Shown piece after piece: positions 24,200-30,922 of a stretch of 32,991 bases of DNA (its first letter is position 1; each line of letters begins with the position of its first letter). Where the stretch lies: positions 1 through 32,991 of IMG/VR virus record IMGVR_UViG_3300042691_004597; one strand, given 5' to 3'. Made by a program: the position numbers and the translations under genes. Origin of the DNA: a virus. The notes beneath the pieces are model-generated. The model worked only from the letters and a program-made list of their open reading frames with translations. It was not told the origin of the DNA and did not search any database.

Positions 24200-24225
24200 A
24201 AAAAAACCCGGCGTTTTGCCGGGTT
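24200..24225 (-). terminator. Intrinsic terminator after the isolated gene
   Basis: In the minus direction AACCCGGC pairs with GCCGGGTT around a five-base loop, and a run of seven Ts overlaps and follows the stem (24206-24200). It begins 7 bases after the stop of the gene at 24232. Confidence 0.92.
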
Positions 24226-24231
24226 CGTATG

Positions 24232-24714
24232 TTAGAAATTATAATCGTAATGTTTGTGTGGTTTGTCGGCCATGCGAAATTTTCCGTTGCCCCATCCTTT
24301 TTTCCCTTTGCGAATCCGGATTGTTGGAAATGACGGATCGGATATGTATTCATATTTTTGGTTGAAATTATCCGCGCAATGTGCGCTGAATCCACCGACA
24401 AAAAATTGTGATGGGAACACGATTTGTTTTGTTGACATCTCACGAACTTCAACGCAATTTGCGCTGATCACGCGTACAACCTCATATGGTTCAACATCCG
24501 AATATCCAAATTCGTTGCAATATTGGCGAATCTTTGTTGTGTGATGGTACCCTCTCAAATACGATTTGAAACGATCTTGAATTTTGAACATGCGTTCAAC
24601 AACTTCACTCACTTCGCTTTTGTCTTGATCTGCGATGAATTCGAACCATTGGGCGGTTTCGATTTCTTTTGTTGAAAATGCTTTTTTCCACATTGATTTG
24701 ATTGACTGATTCAT
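24232..24714 (-). CDS. Isolated accessory (moron-like) gene, unknown function
   Basis: From ATG 24714 the protein is 160 residues, starting MNQSIKSMWKKAFSTKEIET. The open frame reaches 24807, but the extra part overlaps the promoter and the upstream terminator. The middle carries YEVVRVISANCVEVREM, then FPSQFFVGGFSAHCADN. The GGFxAHC pattern occurs in small uncharacterised proteins of Bacteroidetes plasmids and phages. It is the only gene here with its own good promoter, its own terminator and an upstream terminator, so it is expressed independently of its packaging and tail neighbours. Confidence 0.72.
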   Translation of the reverse strand: MNQSIKSMWKKAFSTKEIETAQWFEFIADQDKSEVSEVVERMFKIQDRFKSYLRGYHHTTKIRQYCNEFGYSDVEPYEVVRVISANCVEVREMSTKQIVFPSQFFVGGFSAHCADNFNQKYEYISDPSFPTIRIRKGKKGWGNGKFRMADKPHKHYDYNF

Positions 24715-24745
24715 GATGTTGTTTTTTTGTTGTGATTTGATAGAG

Positions 24746-24778
24746 CAAATATAAAACAATATTGTTTTATTATCCAAA
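24746..24778 (-). promoter_or_regulatory. Bacteroidetes promoter with palindromic operator
   Basis: On the minus strand TTTG (24778-24775) and TATATTTG (24753-24746) match the -33 and -7 elements with a 21-base spacer. Bases 24751-24770 form a perfect 20-bp palindrome (ATAAAACAATATTGTTTTAT) that fills the spacer and overlaps the -7 box. A dimeric repressor bound there would block transcription of the 24232-24714 gene. Confidence 0.72.
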
Positions 24779-24807
24779 TAAAAAACATATTTTTTTTTAC
24801 AACTCAT

Positions 24808-24835
24808 AAAAAAGGCCCAGGTTGAAACCCAGGCC
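24808..24835 (-). terminator. Intrinsic terminator after the large terminase gene
   Basis: In the minus direction GGCCTGGGT pairs with ACCTGGGCC (two G-T wobbles) around a four-base loop at 24835-24814, followed by six Ts. It closes the sigma-terminase transcript. Confidence 0.82.
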
Positions 24836-24868
24836 GGTCATTTACTAACCAAACTAACAACACATATT

Positions 24869-26062
24869 TCAAAAATCATCGTCCGCGAATGAGTATTCGC
24901 CGATGGCTTCAAATTGCGATAATTTATTCAAACCGACATATCGGATGGCATCAATGGTATGGTTCAAAATATCCTCCGGAGCATTCAATGAACGGCCTTC
25001 TCGATCCTTTGCCCATCTATATTGGCGCAATTCCTTGATGATATTCAACGAACTTTTGGTGATCCTCATTTCATAACCCTGCAAACGATCAATGGACGCC
25101 TTAATCGAATCCGGCCCCTTTTTGGCGGCCTCAACATAAAACCCGGCGTTCGTCAATTCTTGAATTGATTTCGGTTCCGCTGAATCCGCAACGATGCACC
25201 TGGATGAATTGATCCCGAATTGTTTCAAATGGGAAACGATTTCGGCGTTTGTCAATTTGGTTTGGTACAATAACTCGTTGATGTAGATTCGGCCATCGTA
25301 TCGGTAAACCTCAACCAATGCCGTGGGATCGTTCGTGAATCCCCAATCGAGGCCGTACGAAATGAATTGCGCATCCGATGGAATCTTTTCGCATTGCTGC
25401 CAATTTGAAAAGATCACGCCATCCAGGGAACCGATTTCACCCAGGCCATACACCCGGAACCAATTGGCCCAAAACGCTGAACCGGCGTCCGCCTTTTCTT
25501 TTGCCTTCAAAATGAAATTTAACGCCGATTCCGGACATGCTTCATTGTCGGTGTAGTTGATTATCAAGAAATCAACATCCGGATCGTTGATCAATTCATC
25601 GTGGAACCAAAACGGGTTTGTCGGGTTCCAATCCAGGAAAACACCCTGCTTTGTCCGGGATGCAAGTTCCGTATATGAATGAAATGTCATGTTGTTGCAC
25701 TCGTTCATGTACAACCAATCACGCCTGGCCCCCCTTAATTTGGCGTCATTGTCTGCGCTGAAAAATTCAATTTGTGATCCGTTGCCGAATGTGTATTTGA
25801 AATCGGTTGCGTTCCAACGATCTTCGAACCATCGCCCGGTTTCAAACATGATCTTTTTGAAATCTTTCATGGCCCCCCGTTTCAAATGTGGAATCGATTC
25901 CGCCACAATGCTGATTTCGGAAAACGGCGTTTTGGCTGCGATATCAACCAGGATGGGAATGATTGCATATGTTTTGCCGGCGGATGTTCCGCCCTGGATG
26001 CCACGGATGAACCGCCGCAACTTCAGTATTTTGTTGATTGCCGTTGTTCGAATGAATGCCAT
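24869..26062 (-). CDS. terL: Terminase large subunit
   Basis: A 397-residue protein. The Walker A motif GGTSAGKT is at residues 24-31, a Walker B-type WLYMNECNN at 116-124, and the nuclease acids are D239 (YGLDWGF), D293 (VADSAEP) and D371 (HTIDAIRYV). This is the ATPase-plus-nuclease layout of phage DNA packaging motors, closest to the Terminase_3/PBSX-type family by feel. It starts one base after a 31-residue membrane peptide gene that follows the small subunit. A terminator lies just downstream. Confidence 0.93.
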   Translation of the reverse strand: MAFIRTTAINKILKLRRFIRGIQGGTSAGKTYAIIPILVDIAAKTPFSEISIVAESIPHLKRGAMKDFKKIMFETGRWFEDRWNATDFKYTFGNGSQIEFFSADNDAKLRGARRDWLYMNECNNMTFHSYTELASRTKQGVFLDWNPTNPFWFHDELINDPDVDFLIINYTDNEACPESALNFILKAKEKADAGSAFWANWFRVYGLGEIGSLDGVIFSNWQQCEKIPSDAQFISYGLDWGFTNDPTALVEVYRYDGRIYINELLYQTKLTNAEIVSHLKQFGINSSRCIVADSAEPKSIQELTNAGFYVEAAKKGPDSIKASIDRLQGYEMRITKSSLNIIKELRQYRWAKDREGRSLNAPEDILNHTIDAIRYVGLNKLSQFEAIGEYSFADDDF

Positions 26063-26063
26063 A

Positions 26064-26159
26064 TCAACCGATCAATGTTTTCAAAACGAAATACCAAAAC
26101 GGAATCCCGGTTGCAAACAAAATGAAAACGCCCAATACTTTGTATTTATCGATTTTCAT
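26064..26159 (-). CDS. 31-residue membrane peptide between the terminase subunits
   Basis: The frame reads MKIDKYKVLGVFILFATGIP followed by FWYFVLKTLIG. A basic N-terminus and one hydrophobic helix predict an inner-membrane peptide. It fills the space between the small-subunit stop (26164) and the large-subunit start (26062) with gaps of four and one bases, in an otherwise gap-free operon. It has no known function. Confidence 0.62.
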   Translation of the reverse strand: MKIDKYKVLGVFILFATGIPFWYFVLKTLIG

Positions 26160-26163
26160 GTGA

Positions 26164-26607
26164 TCAGTTTTCCGGAAACAATGGTTGTTCGATTTTCAAA
26201 TCGGTTTGGGTTTTCTCAACCAGGTTATTCAAACGCTGCGTTATTGATGGATTGTACATCCCGGCCATGCCCCCGGCGATCTGATCCTCACGGATTACAC
26301 GCTTAATACGTGAACAGATATCCGAATAGGAATCATAGGCTCCGCCCGTGTTCCCGAAATAATCGTCCGTATCTTTTATGATTCCCTTAGAAAAAACATA
26401 ATTGGAAAAACCTTCATATGTCAACGGCTTTTCTTTTGGTCGTTCGACTTGCATTGCCATGCCGCCAACCCAATCACGAACCATGAACGGATTTGATTTT
26501 ACTTTTGTTTGGTATTCCTCAAACAATTGCCACATCATTTCCGGTGATTCGATGTATTTCTTTTTATTCGGCGGATTCGGTTTTTGTTCCTTTTTTGGCT
26601 TTGCCAT
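26164..26607 (-). CDS. terS: Terminase small subunit
   Basis: A 147-residue protein starting MAKPKKEQKPNPPNKKKYIE. A basic N-terminus is followed by PEMMWQLFEEYQTKVKSNPF, a helical region, and the ending MYNPSITQRLNNLVEKTQTD, which I know from DNA-recognition subunits of Bacteroidetes phages. It binds packaging sites and regulates the large subunit. It overlaps the small Cys protein upstream by 44 bases. Confidence 0.75.
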   Translation of the reverse strand: MAKPKKEQKPNPPNKKKYIESPEMMWQLFEEYQTKVKSNPFMVRDWVGGMAMQVERPKEKPLTYEGFSNYVFSKGIIKDTDDYFGNTGGAYDSYSDICSRIKRVIREDQIAGGMAGMYNPSITQRLNNLVEKTQTDLKIEQPLFPEN

Positions 26608-26803
26608 CTAATTTGGATTTGTTTTCGAATACGAATCGGATCATTTCATTCACGCATGGTTGACAACCGCGAAATGAGAAATCCGATTGCGGATCGATTT
26701 GTTTTGAAAGTTTTTCGAATTCGATCAGTTCCTCCATTGACGGGTGAACATCAATTCCGGCGATGATCCGGTCATAAAGAAATGTTTGCGATAATACATC
26801 CAT
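26564..26803 (-). CDS. Small CxxC protein of the packaging operon
   Basis: A 79-residue protein starting MDVLSQTFLYDRIIAGIDVH. The segment FRGCQPCVNEMIRFVFEN has one CxxC pair. The C-terminus is Lys rich and its coding region overlaps the small terminase start. Similar short proteins with C..C and NEMIxF sit beside terminase genes in related phages. One CxxC pair is not enough for a zinc site unless it dimerises. Confidence 0.6.
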   Translation of the reverse strand: MDVLSQTFLYDRIIAGIDVHPSMEELIEFEKLSKQIDPQSDFSFRGCQPCVNEMIRFVFENKSKLDGKAKKGTKTESAE

Positions 26804-26814
26804 GATATTTGTTT

Positions 26815-27285
26815 TTAAAGATCCATGTGTTTTTTTATTTCGATCCTGGCTTTTTTTATGGTTTTACATATTCCCGAAAATTCGATGCCGGTCACGGCTT
26901 CAACCTTTCGGTACGAACCATGCTCCGCGTAAAGTTCCAACATTTTCGCATCGTACCAATAAAGTTTTTCTAAAGGTACAACAATGATTTCAATCGGTTG
27001 TTCATCGGCAATATCGGAAAACGATTCCAGGGCCGTTTCCCGGCCTTGTAATTTCCGAAATGATGATCGTTCCCACCTCACCATGTTAACAAGCATTTTG
27101 GCCACGTATGCCGTGAATTTGCCACGTTCCCACAAATCCATGATGTCCGCCTCCGGCTTCAACAACAATTCCGTGAACACATGTTGTTTGACATCATCCC
27201 GGATATCGGCCGGTTGAATCCTGGCCAAACAATTTTCCAGGTCGTCCGATCGGTACAATTGCTCGATGATTTGTTTTGCGTTCAC
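26815..27285 (-). CDS. Sigma-70-like transcription regulator
   Basis: A 156-residue protein starting MNAKQIIEQLYRSDDLENCL. The central FTAYVAKMLVNMVRWERSSF looks like a sigma region 2-type helix. The C-terminal MLELYAEHGSYRKVEAVTGI plus CKTIKKARIEIKKHM reads as a region-4 helix-turn-helix. Proteins of this size and layout often precede the terminase genes in Bacteroidetes phages and are thought to direct late transcription. It lies beside the repeat-rich region at 27286-27618. A full sigma factor is longer, so it may act as a partial or alternative one. Confidence 0.65.
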   Translation of the reverse strand: MNAKQIIEQLYRSDDLENCLARIQPADIRDDVKQHVFTELLLKPEADIMDLWERGKFTAYVAKMLVNMVRWERSSFRKLQGRETALESFSDIADEQPIEIIVVPLEKLYWYDAKMLELYAEHGSYRKVEAVTGIEFSGICKTIKKARIEIKKHMDL

Positions 27286-27321
27286 GATATAAATTTACGG
27301 GTTTTTTGTTGTTTGTCTTTT

Positions 27322-27353
27322 GGGGATGCGCTGCGATAGCATAGCGCATTCCC
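27322..27353 (+). other. Long hairpin upstream of the sigma-like gene
   Basis: GGGGATGCGCT (27322-27332) pairs with AGCGCATTCCC (27343-27353), 11 pairs including one G-T, around a ten-base loop that itself contains GC-GATA-GC. No T-tract follows on the minus strand, so it is not a normal terminator. It would lie in the leader of the sigma-like mRNA or in an origin structure. Confidence 0.6.
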
Positions 27354-27401
27354 TATATATTTATATTTATAGTTATATCAAACCGATATCAATGTAATTG
27401 T

Positions 27402-27466
27402 TTTGTTATAACGTTGTTATCAATCAATTGATTTTCAATAAATAACACATTCAAAATATTTGTTAT
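27402..27466 (+). repeat. TTTGTTAT repeats, left cluster
   Basis: TTTGTTAT occurs at 27402-27409 and 27459-27466, with GTTGTTAT at 27413-27420 and a reverse imperfect copy (ATAACACA) at 27442-27449. The first two start 11 bases apart. They are in the opposite orientation to the right cluster. Confidence 0.55.
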
Positions 27467-27572
27467 AATGACAATTTTCAACATATTGAAAAACAACATC
27501 GCGAAACATTTTGTTTTTTGTAAAGTATTGATATTCAATTGATTGGAATTTTTATGGTTTTTTTGCTTGTTA

Positions 27573-27612
27573 ATAACAAAAAATAACAAACGCATAACAA
27601 AGTTATAACAAA
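27573..27612 (-). repeat. Four helically phased TTTGTTAT repeats
   Basis: On the minus strand four exact TTTGTTAT copies lie at 27573-27580, 27583-27590, 27594-27601 and 27605-27612. Starts are 10, 11 and 11 bases apart, so all face one side of the helix. This resembles iterons or cooperative regulator sites. They stop seven bases before the primase stop codon. Confidence 0.75.
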
Positions 27613-27618
27613 ACGCAT

Positions 27619-29376
27619 CTAATCAATTGGTTCATATTGGCGTGATAACGTGTTGAAACTGAACGATGTAAATCCAATTTTGCCAATCCACCACCAACGA
27701 ATTTTTTGAACATAGGCCGTGACAACGTTCGTTTCAAAATCTCGATAGATCGTCAACCCGTTGTCCGTCTTGTTGAAAAAATTTGCTGATCCGCTGATTG
27801 AATACATGGTCGGAACCTCATATTTTCCGGTTGCTTTGTCTTTTTGTAATTTGGTCGGGTGTGCAATTAAAAAAATATGAATGCCCAATTTCCTGGCTGC
27901 CATCCGGATTTTTGAAAGTACATCCGAAATGTACTGCGTTTCGGTGTAACCATTCGGAACTTTATGTTCGATGTAATTCCACGGATCAATCAACAATCCT
28001 TTGATTCCTTTACGCAATACCAATTCAGCGGTTTTGGCCAATATGCCGTCAATGGTGATGTCGGCCTCCATTGTATTGATAAAAAAGAAATTGTCCGATA
28101 AATAACCCGAAACCATTTCCAACTCGAATTTTGAAATTCCGGTTGCTGATTTGTTGAATGGTTTTTCGGATAACTTTTCAATCAATTTGGTTGCATGGAA
28201 TACCGGCGGCGAATTCTCAAATGAACAAATGGCCCATTTCCAACCATGATTGACCGATGTTTTCGCCATCAACCAATCCGTGAATTCCGATTTTCCCGAT
28301 CCTGGAATCCCGGTGATTGTTGTCAAATCACCTGGCATGAATGAAATCAATTTGTCCAATGAATCAATTCCAATCTTTACACCTGGCGGATATCCGTTTT
28401 CGTACAAATCAAAGATTTCGTTTTCCAATGTTTCACGTTCAACAATGCCCTTGATTGGAAACGGAATCGCATTTTCAACCATTGATTTCACGGCATCGCG
28501 TCCGTGTTTGATCAGCACATCATTGGCATCCTTGCAATCATTTGGATATTGGATGAACGAACATTTTTCAATCCCAAAACGCCTGGCTAATTCATCTTTG
28601 AGATTTTGCCCCACCTGGTCGTTGTCGGTCGCAATGATGATTTGTTTTTTGTCGATGAAATACTCTGCGCAATTGTCAAGGTATGGCAATTTCATCACGC
28701 CCTTTGGTGTTGTGCCATTGGGAACGCTTACAACGTTATAAATGCCGGATTCATACATTGACATTGCATCGATTTCGCCCTCAACAATGATGGCCGTTTC
28801 GGTGTCCTTGATTGCGTCAATGTTGTAAAAAATCAATTCAGCATCCTTTGCCAATTTGAAATCCTTTCCAGGGCCGCGGAACTTGATGTTGATTAATTCC
28901 TCATTGCGGAAATAATTGAAACAAACGACATTTGTTTCCTTTTGCGCCTTCGGCATCCACTCAAACGCCTGCGATATTTTGAACCTCAACAACGTGTTGT
29001 TTGATATGCCACGGCCTTCAAAGTATTCAATGAACTTTGAATGGATTTTTTCCAATCGTTGAACCGGACGGATGTAATCCTTTGAATCCTTGTCCAATTC
29101 AAAATTGTAATGTTTGGCCACATGCTCAACGGCATCATTGAAATTGCAATTCGTATGTTTCATCACGAATGCAAAAACATCGCCGGATTCACCGCAACCG
29201 AAACATTTGTAAAAATTCCCGTTCACCGGTATTTTGAACGATGGCGTTTTTTCATTGTGAAATGGACAATGTCCGACAAAATCCGATCCGGTGCGTTTCA
29301 ACTTGATGAACGTTTCGACAACTTCCGAAACCTTCGCAATTGCTTTCAATTGCATGATTGATTCATGGCTGATCAT
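27619..29376 (-). CDS. Primase-helicase fusion, T7 gp4-like
   Basis: From ATG 29376 the protein is 585 residues. That start overlaps the previous stop (ATGA), which favours it over an in-frame ATG at 29412. It has a CHC2-type zinc finger (C37, H40, C58, C61; HCPFHNEKTPSF and CFGCGESGDVF). The TOPRIM core has E199 in IIVEGEID and D251/D253 in ATDND. The RecA-like helicase half has Walker A GIPGSGKS (356-363), Walker B-type GLLIDPWNY and LIAHPTK. It primes and unwinds at the fork. No DNA polymerase gene is present, so host polymerase is presumably used. Confidence 0.92.
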   Translation of the reverse strand: MISHESIMQLKAIAKVSEVVETFIKLKRTGSDFVGHCPFHNEKTPSFKIPVNGNFYKCFGCGESGDVFAFVMKHTNCNFNDAVEHVAKHYNFELDKDSKDYIRPVQRLEKIHSKFIEYFEGRGISNNTLLRFKISQAFEWMPKAQKETNVVCFNYFRNEELINIKFRGPGKDFKLAKDAELIFYNIDAIKDTETAIIVEGEIDAMSMYESGIYNVVSVPNGTTPKGVMKLPYLDNCAEYFIDKKQIIIATDNDQVGQNLKDELARRFGIEKCSFIQYPNDCKDANDVLIKHGRDAVKSMVENAIPFPIKGIVERETLENEIFDLYENGYPPGVKIGIDSLDKLISFMPGDLTTITGIPGSGKSEFTDWLMAKTSVNHGWKWAICSFENSPPVFHATKLIEKLSEKPFNKSATGISKFELEMVSGYLSDNFFFINTMEADITIDGILAKTAELVLRKGIKGLLIDPWNYIEHKVPNGYTETQYISDVLSKIRMAARKLGIHIFLIAHPTKLQKDKATGKYEVPTMYSISGSANFFNKTDNGLTIYRDFETNVVTAYVQKIRWWWIGKIGFTSFSFNTLSRQYEPID

Positions 29377-29756
29377 AAAATCATTTTTGGTTGTTCCGGT
29401 TTCGCGTTCCATCTTTTTTCCATTCCAATTTTTCCGGCCTTCGACCTGGCGGATTTCAATTCCTTGTATTGGTTCATTGAACGGATTAAACGATCGGAAA
29501 AAAATGTTTCATCCTCGATCAAAAAAAGATCATAACCACGAATAACGGCCTCAACCTTTTCCTTTGAACAATTGATTGAAAAACCGATGTCGTCAATGGA
29601 TTCAATCGGCAATTTATTGCCAGGTGCATCGCGTAACATTTCAATCAATGCCCAATAAATGCCATATCCCTCCATGCCTAATTGTCGGCGCAACTTAATG
29701 ATTTTGACATCATTTCGCGCGTTGCTATCATGCGAAAAATAAAATGATTCTTTCAT
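29373..29756 (-). CDS. Lin1244/Lin1753-type (DUF4373) replication-associated protein
   Basis: A 127-residue protein starting MKESFYFSHDSNARNDVKII, then QLGMEGYGIYWALIEML. These match the N-terminal domain named Lin1244/Lin1753-like (DUF4373), common in phage replication initiators. The C-terminus KAGKIGMEKRWN also occurs in that group. Its ATG stands six bases past the U-run of the structured RNA at 29761-29870, and its stop overlaps the primase start. A role as initiator or helicase-loader partner is likely from context. Confidence 0.75.
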   Translation of the reverse strand: MKESFYFSHDSNARNDVKIIKLRRQLGMEGYGIYWALIEMLRDAPGNKLPIESIDDIGFSINCSKEKVEAVIRGYDLFLIEDETFFSDRLIRSMNQYKELKSARSKAGKIGMEKRWNAKPEQPKMIL

Positions 29757-29760
29757 AAAA

Positions 29761-29870
29761 TAAAAAAACCCAAAGGAATGGAACCGGTGAAAGCAATCTT
29801 TGCAGATTGGCGGCTCCGCCCCTTTGGGCGTTAATTAGTTTTTATTCGTCATGCTTTCACCTATGACGCT
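29761..29870 (-). ncRNA. Structured RNA with pseudoknot potential and terminal U-run (candidate attenuator, riboswitch or sRNA)
   Basis: Minus-strand elements in order: P1 CGTCAT/ATGACG (29868-29863 with 29852-29847). Its loop holds GGTGAAAGC (29861-29853), an exact 9-bp complement of GCTTTCACC (29794-29786). P3 CCCAAAGG/CCTTTGGG is at 29828-29821 and 29776-29769. P4 GGCG/CGCC is at 29820-29817 and 29812-29809. P5 CAATCT/AGATTG has a GCAA tetraloop (29809-29794). Seven Ts then run 29768-29762. P2 and P3 interlock, as in a pseudoknot. P1 and P2 compete for the same bases, so a two-state switch is possible. A TATCTTTG promoter box lies just upstream, and the next ATG is at 29756. I do not recognise a known family. 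Confidence 0.75.
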
Positions 29871-30330
29871 ACAAAGATACGATTTCAAAATACAAATCAA
29901 AAAATTCATCCGGTGTTCCGATGAACTCATAAATTCCGCCGGCGTTCCGTTCCCGGATTTGTTCCGATAATTGATCCGGCCGCGGTTTGTCGCGTCCGAC
30001 TTTGATTTCGATCATCACGGAACGGCCTTTGATGGTTGCGGATATGTCCGCGGTTCCTTTCCTGGTTGATGATGGAATCCATTTTTTCACGCCGACCTTT
30101 GCGCCGGATGGTTGTTTCTCAACGCCATCAACCAGGCGGCCGGAAACGTTGATCCTGGTTGCCCGGTGATTCATCCAGGATAAAAAATTGCAAATGAATG
30201 TTGTCAATCCGTTTGCGGTGTCAACCTTCGGAATTTTTGGTTCCAAATAATACCCGTCTTTGTAGGCCTCCGGATATTTGATTTTGAACCATTGTTCATG
30301 TGCTGATTGATAGCGTTGTTTGGGTGTCAT
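29869..30330 (-). CDS. VRR-NUC-like nuclease
   Basis: A 153-residue protein starting MTPKQRYQSAHEQWFKIKYP. The core is GTADISATIKGRSVMIEIKV followed by GRDKPRPDQLSEQ. This has the PD-(D/E)XK-type acid in ADIS, the EIK motif and the downstream Gln, in the order seen in VRR-NUC proteins. They cut branched or replication-fork DNA. It overlaps the small gene upstream by four bases. The promoter for the structured RNA lies inside its last codons. Confidence 0.75.
   Translation of the reverse strand: MTPKQRYQSAHEQWFKIKYPEAYKDGYYLEPKIPKVDTANGLTTFICNFLSWMNHRATRINVSGRLVDGVEKQPSGAKVGVKKWIPSSTRKGTADISATIKGRSVMIEIKVGRDKPRPDQLSEQIRERNAGGIYEFIGTPDEFFDLYFEIVSL
29872..29901 (-). promoter_or_regulatory. Bacteroidetes-type promoter for the structured RNA
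   Basis: On the minus strand TTTG (29901-29898) precedes TATCTTTG (29879-29872) by 18 bases, matching the -33/-7 pattern. The predicted start near 29868 falls at the first base of the P1 stem, just past the VRR-NUC stop codon (29871-29869). Confidence 0.6.
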
Positions 30331-30536
30331 TTGGAATAGTATTCATTATAAAAATCTTCAGCCATCAACAACGCATCCGGTTTTTCCATGTCGGTTGTGC
30401 CGTTCCAATATGCGTTCATGATTTGTTCCTTTTCCATTGCTTTTGCTTTTTGTATTGCTGAATGATAATCCGATTGATAGGCAATTGGATTTTCTTTACT
30501 CCATTGTATAATCCAATCAACTGCCGTTTGTGTCAT
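30327..30536 (-). CDS. Small hypothetical phage protein
   Basis: A 69-residue protein starting MTQTAVDWIIQWSKENPIAY. The centre has IQKAKAMEKEQIMNAYWNG and the end has AEDFYNEYYSK. This sequence type is very frequent as a small frame in Bacteroidetes phages and prophages, with no known function. It overlaps the next gene by four bases and follows a terminator. Confidence 0.7.
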   Translation of the reverse strand: MTQTAVDWIIQWSKENPIAYQSDYHSAIQKAKAMEKEQIMNAYWNGTTDMEKPDALLMAEDFYNEYYSK

Positions 30537-30556
30537 GTTATTTATTTTTAAAGTTT

Positions 30557-30585
30557 AAAAAAGGGCCACCATAGAAATGGCGGCC
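30557..30585 (-). terminator. Intrinsic terminator after the SSB-like gene
   Basis: In the minus direction GGCCGCCAT pairs with ATGGTGGCC (one G-T) around TTCT at 30585-30564. A C and six Ts follow. It separates the recombination genes from the nuclease and primase genes, so downstream genes need read-through or another promoter. Confidence 0.85.
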
Positions 30586-30613
30586 GTAATGCTCACAACT
30601 AAATACAAATCAA

Positions 30614-30883
30614 CTAAAATGGTAAATCATCGAATGCTTTTTGTTCCGGTTCCGCCGGTTTCAAATCCGATGTTTTGAAATTGCCGAAATAAACTTTTTT
30701 CAATTTGGCCTCGCGTTCCTCTTTTGTTTGACGAACCGAAACGGAACCGATGTTTCCGTATTGGTCAACATTCTCGTTGATCCAAATGTCGATGTTCAAA
30801 TAAAGTTTTCCGTTTTTTGCCTGCGTTAACTTGTCTTTTGGAATGTCCGAAACGCAAATCGAACCGATAAATAACTGATTCAT
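30614..30883 (-). CDS. SSB-like single-stranded DNA-binding protein
   Basis: An 89-residue protein starting MNQLFIGSICVSDIPKDKLT, with the strand pattern GKLYLNIDIWINENVDQYGN of an OB fold. The ending AFDDLPF is like the acidic DDDIPF tail by which SSB proteins recruit partners. Single-stranded DNA would be handed to the RecT-like protein encoded upstream. At 89 residues it is much shorter than host SSB. The call rests on tail and context. Confidence 0.72.
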   Translation of the reverse strand: MNQLFIGSICVSDIPKDKLTQAKNGKLYLNIDIWINENVDQYGNIGSVSVRQTKEEREAKLKKVYFGNFKTSDLKPAEPEQKAFDDLPF

Positions 30884-30922
30884 AAGAAATGCCGGGTATC
30901 GGTTGCCGGTGCCGTTAAAAAT

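Larger units (their letters stand above)
27286..27618. other. AT-rich gene-free region, candidate origin or control region
   Basis: This 333-base stretch is the longest without a gene. It holds the hairpin at 27322-27353, inward-facing TTTGTTAT clusters at both sides, and two copies of TCAATTGATT (27424-27433 and 27535-27544). A 68-codon minus-strand frame exists but is low-complexity and unlikely to be coding. Its place between the primase gene and the sigma-like gene fits a replication origin, a regulatory switch, or both. No TAnnTTTG promoter was found here. Confidence 0.5.

Noticed and set aside
27389-27595. 68-codon minus-strand frame in the AT-rich region
   Set aside because: Low-complexity, Asn/Ile/Phe-heavy translation overlapping the repeat arrays, with no supporting junction to neighbours.
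29761-29870. Structured RNA as a tRNA or tmRNA
   Set aside because: GGTTCCATTCC looks like a T-loop at first glance, but no acceptor stem, anticodon arm or CCA end can be drawn.
29831-29870. Structured RNA as a preQ1 riboswitch or hammerhead ribozyme
   Set aside because: AAAAACTAA after a small hairpin recalls preQ1, but the loop lacks the conserved C-rich sequence; no CTGATGA core for a hammerhead.
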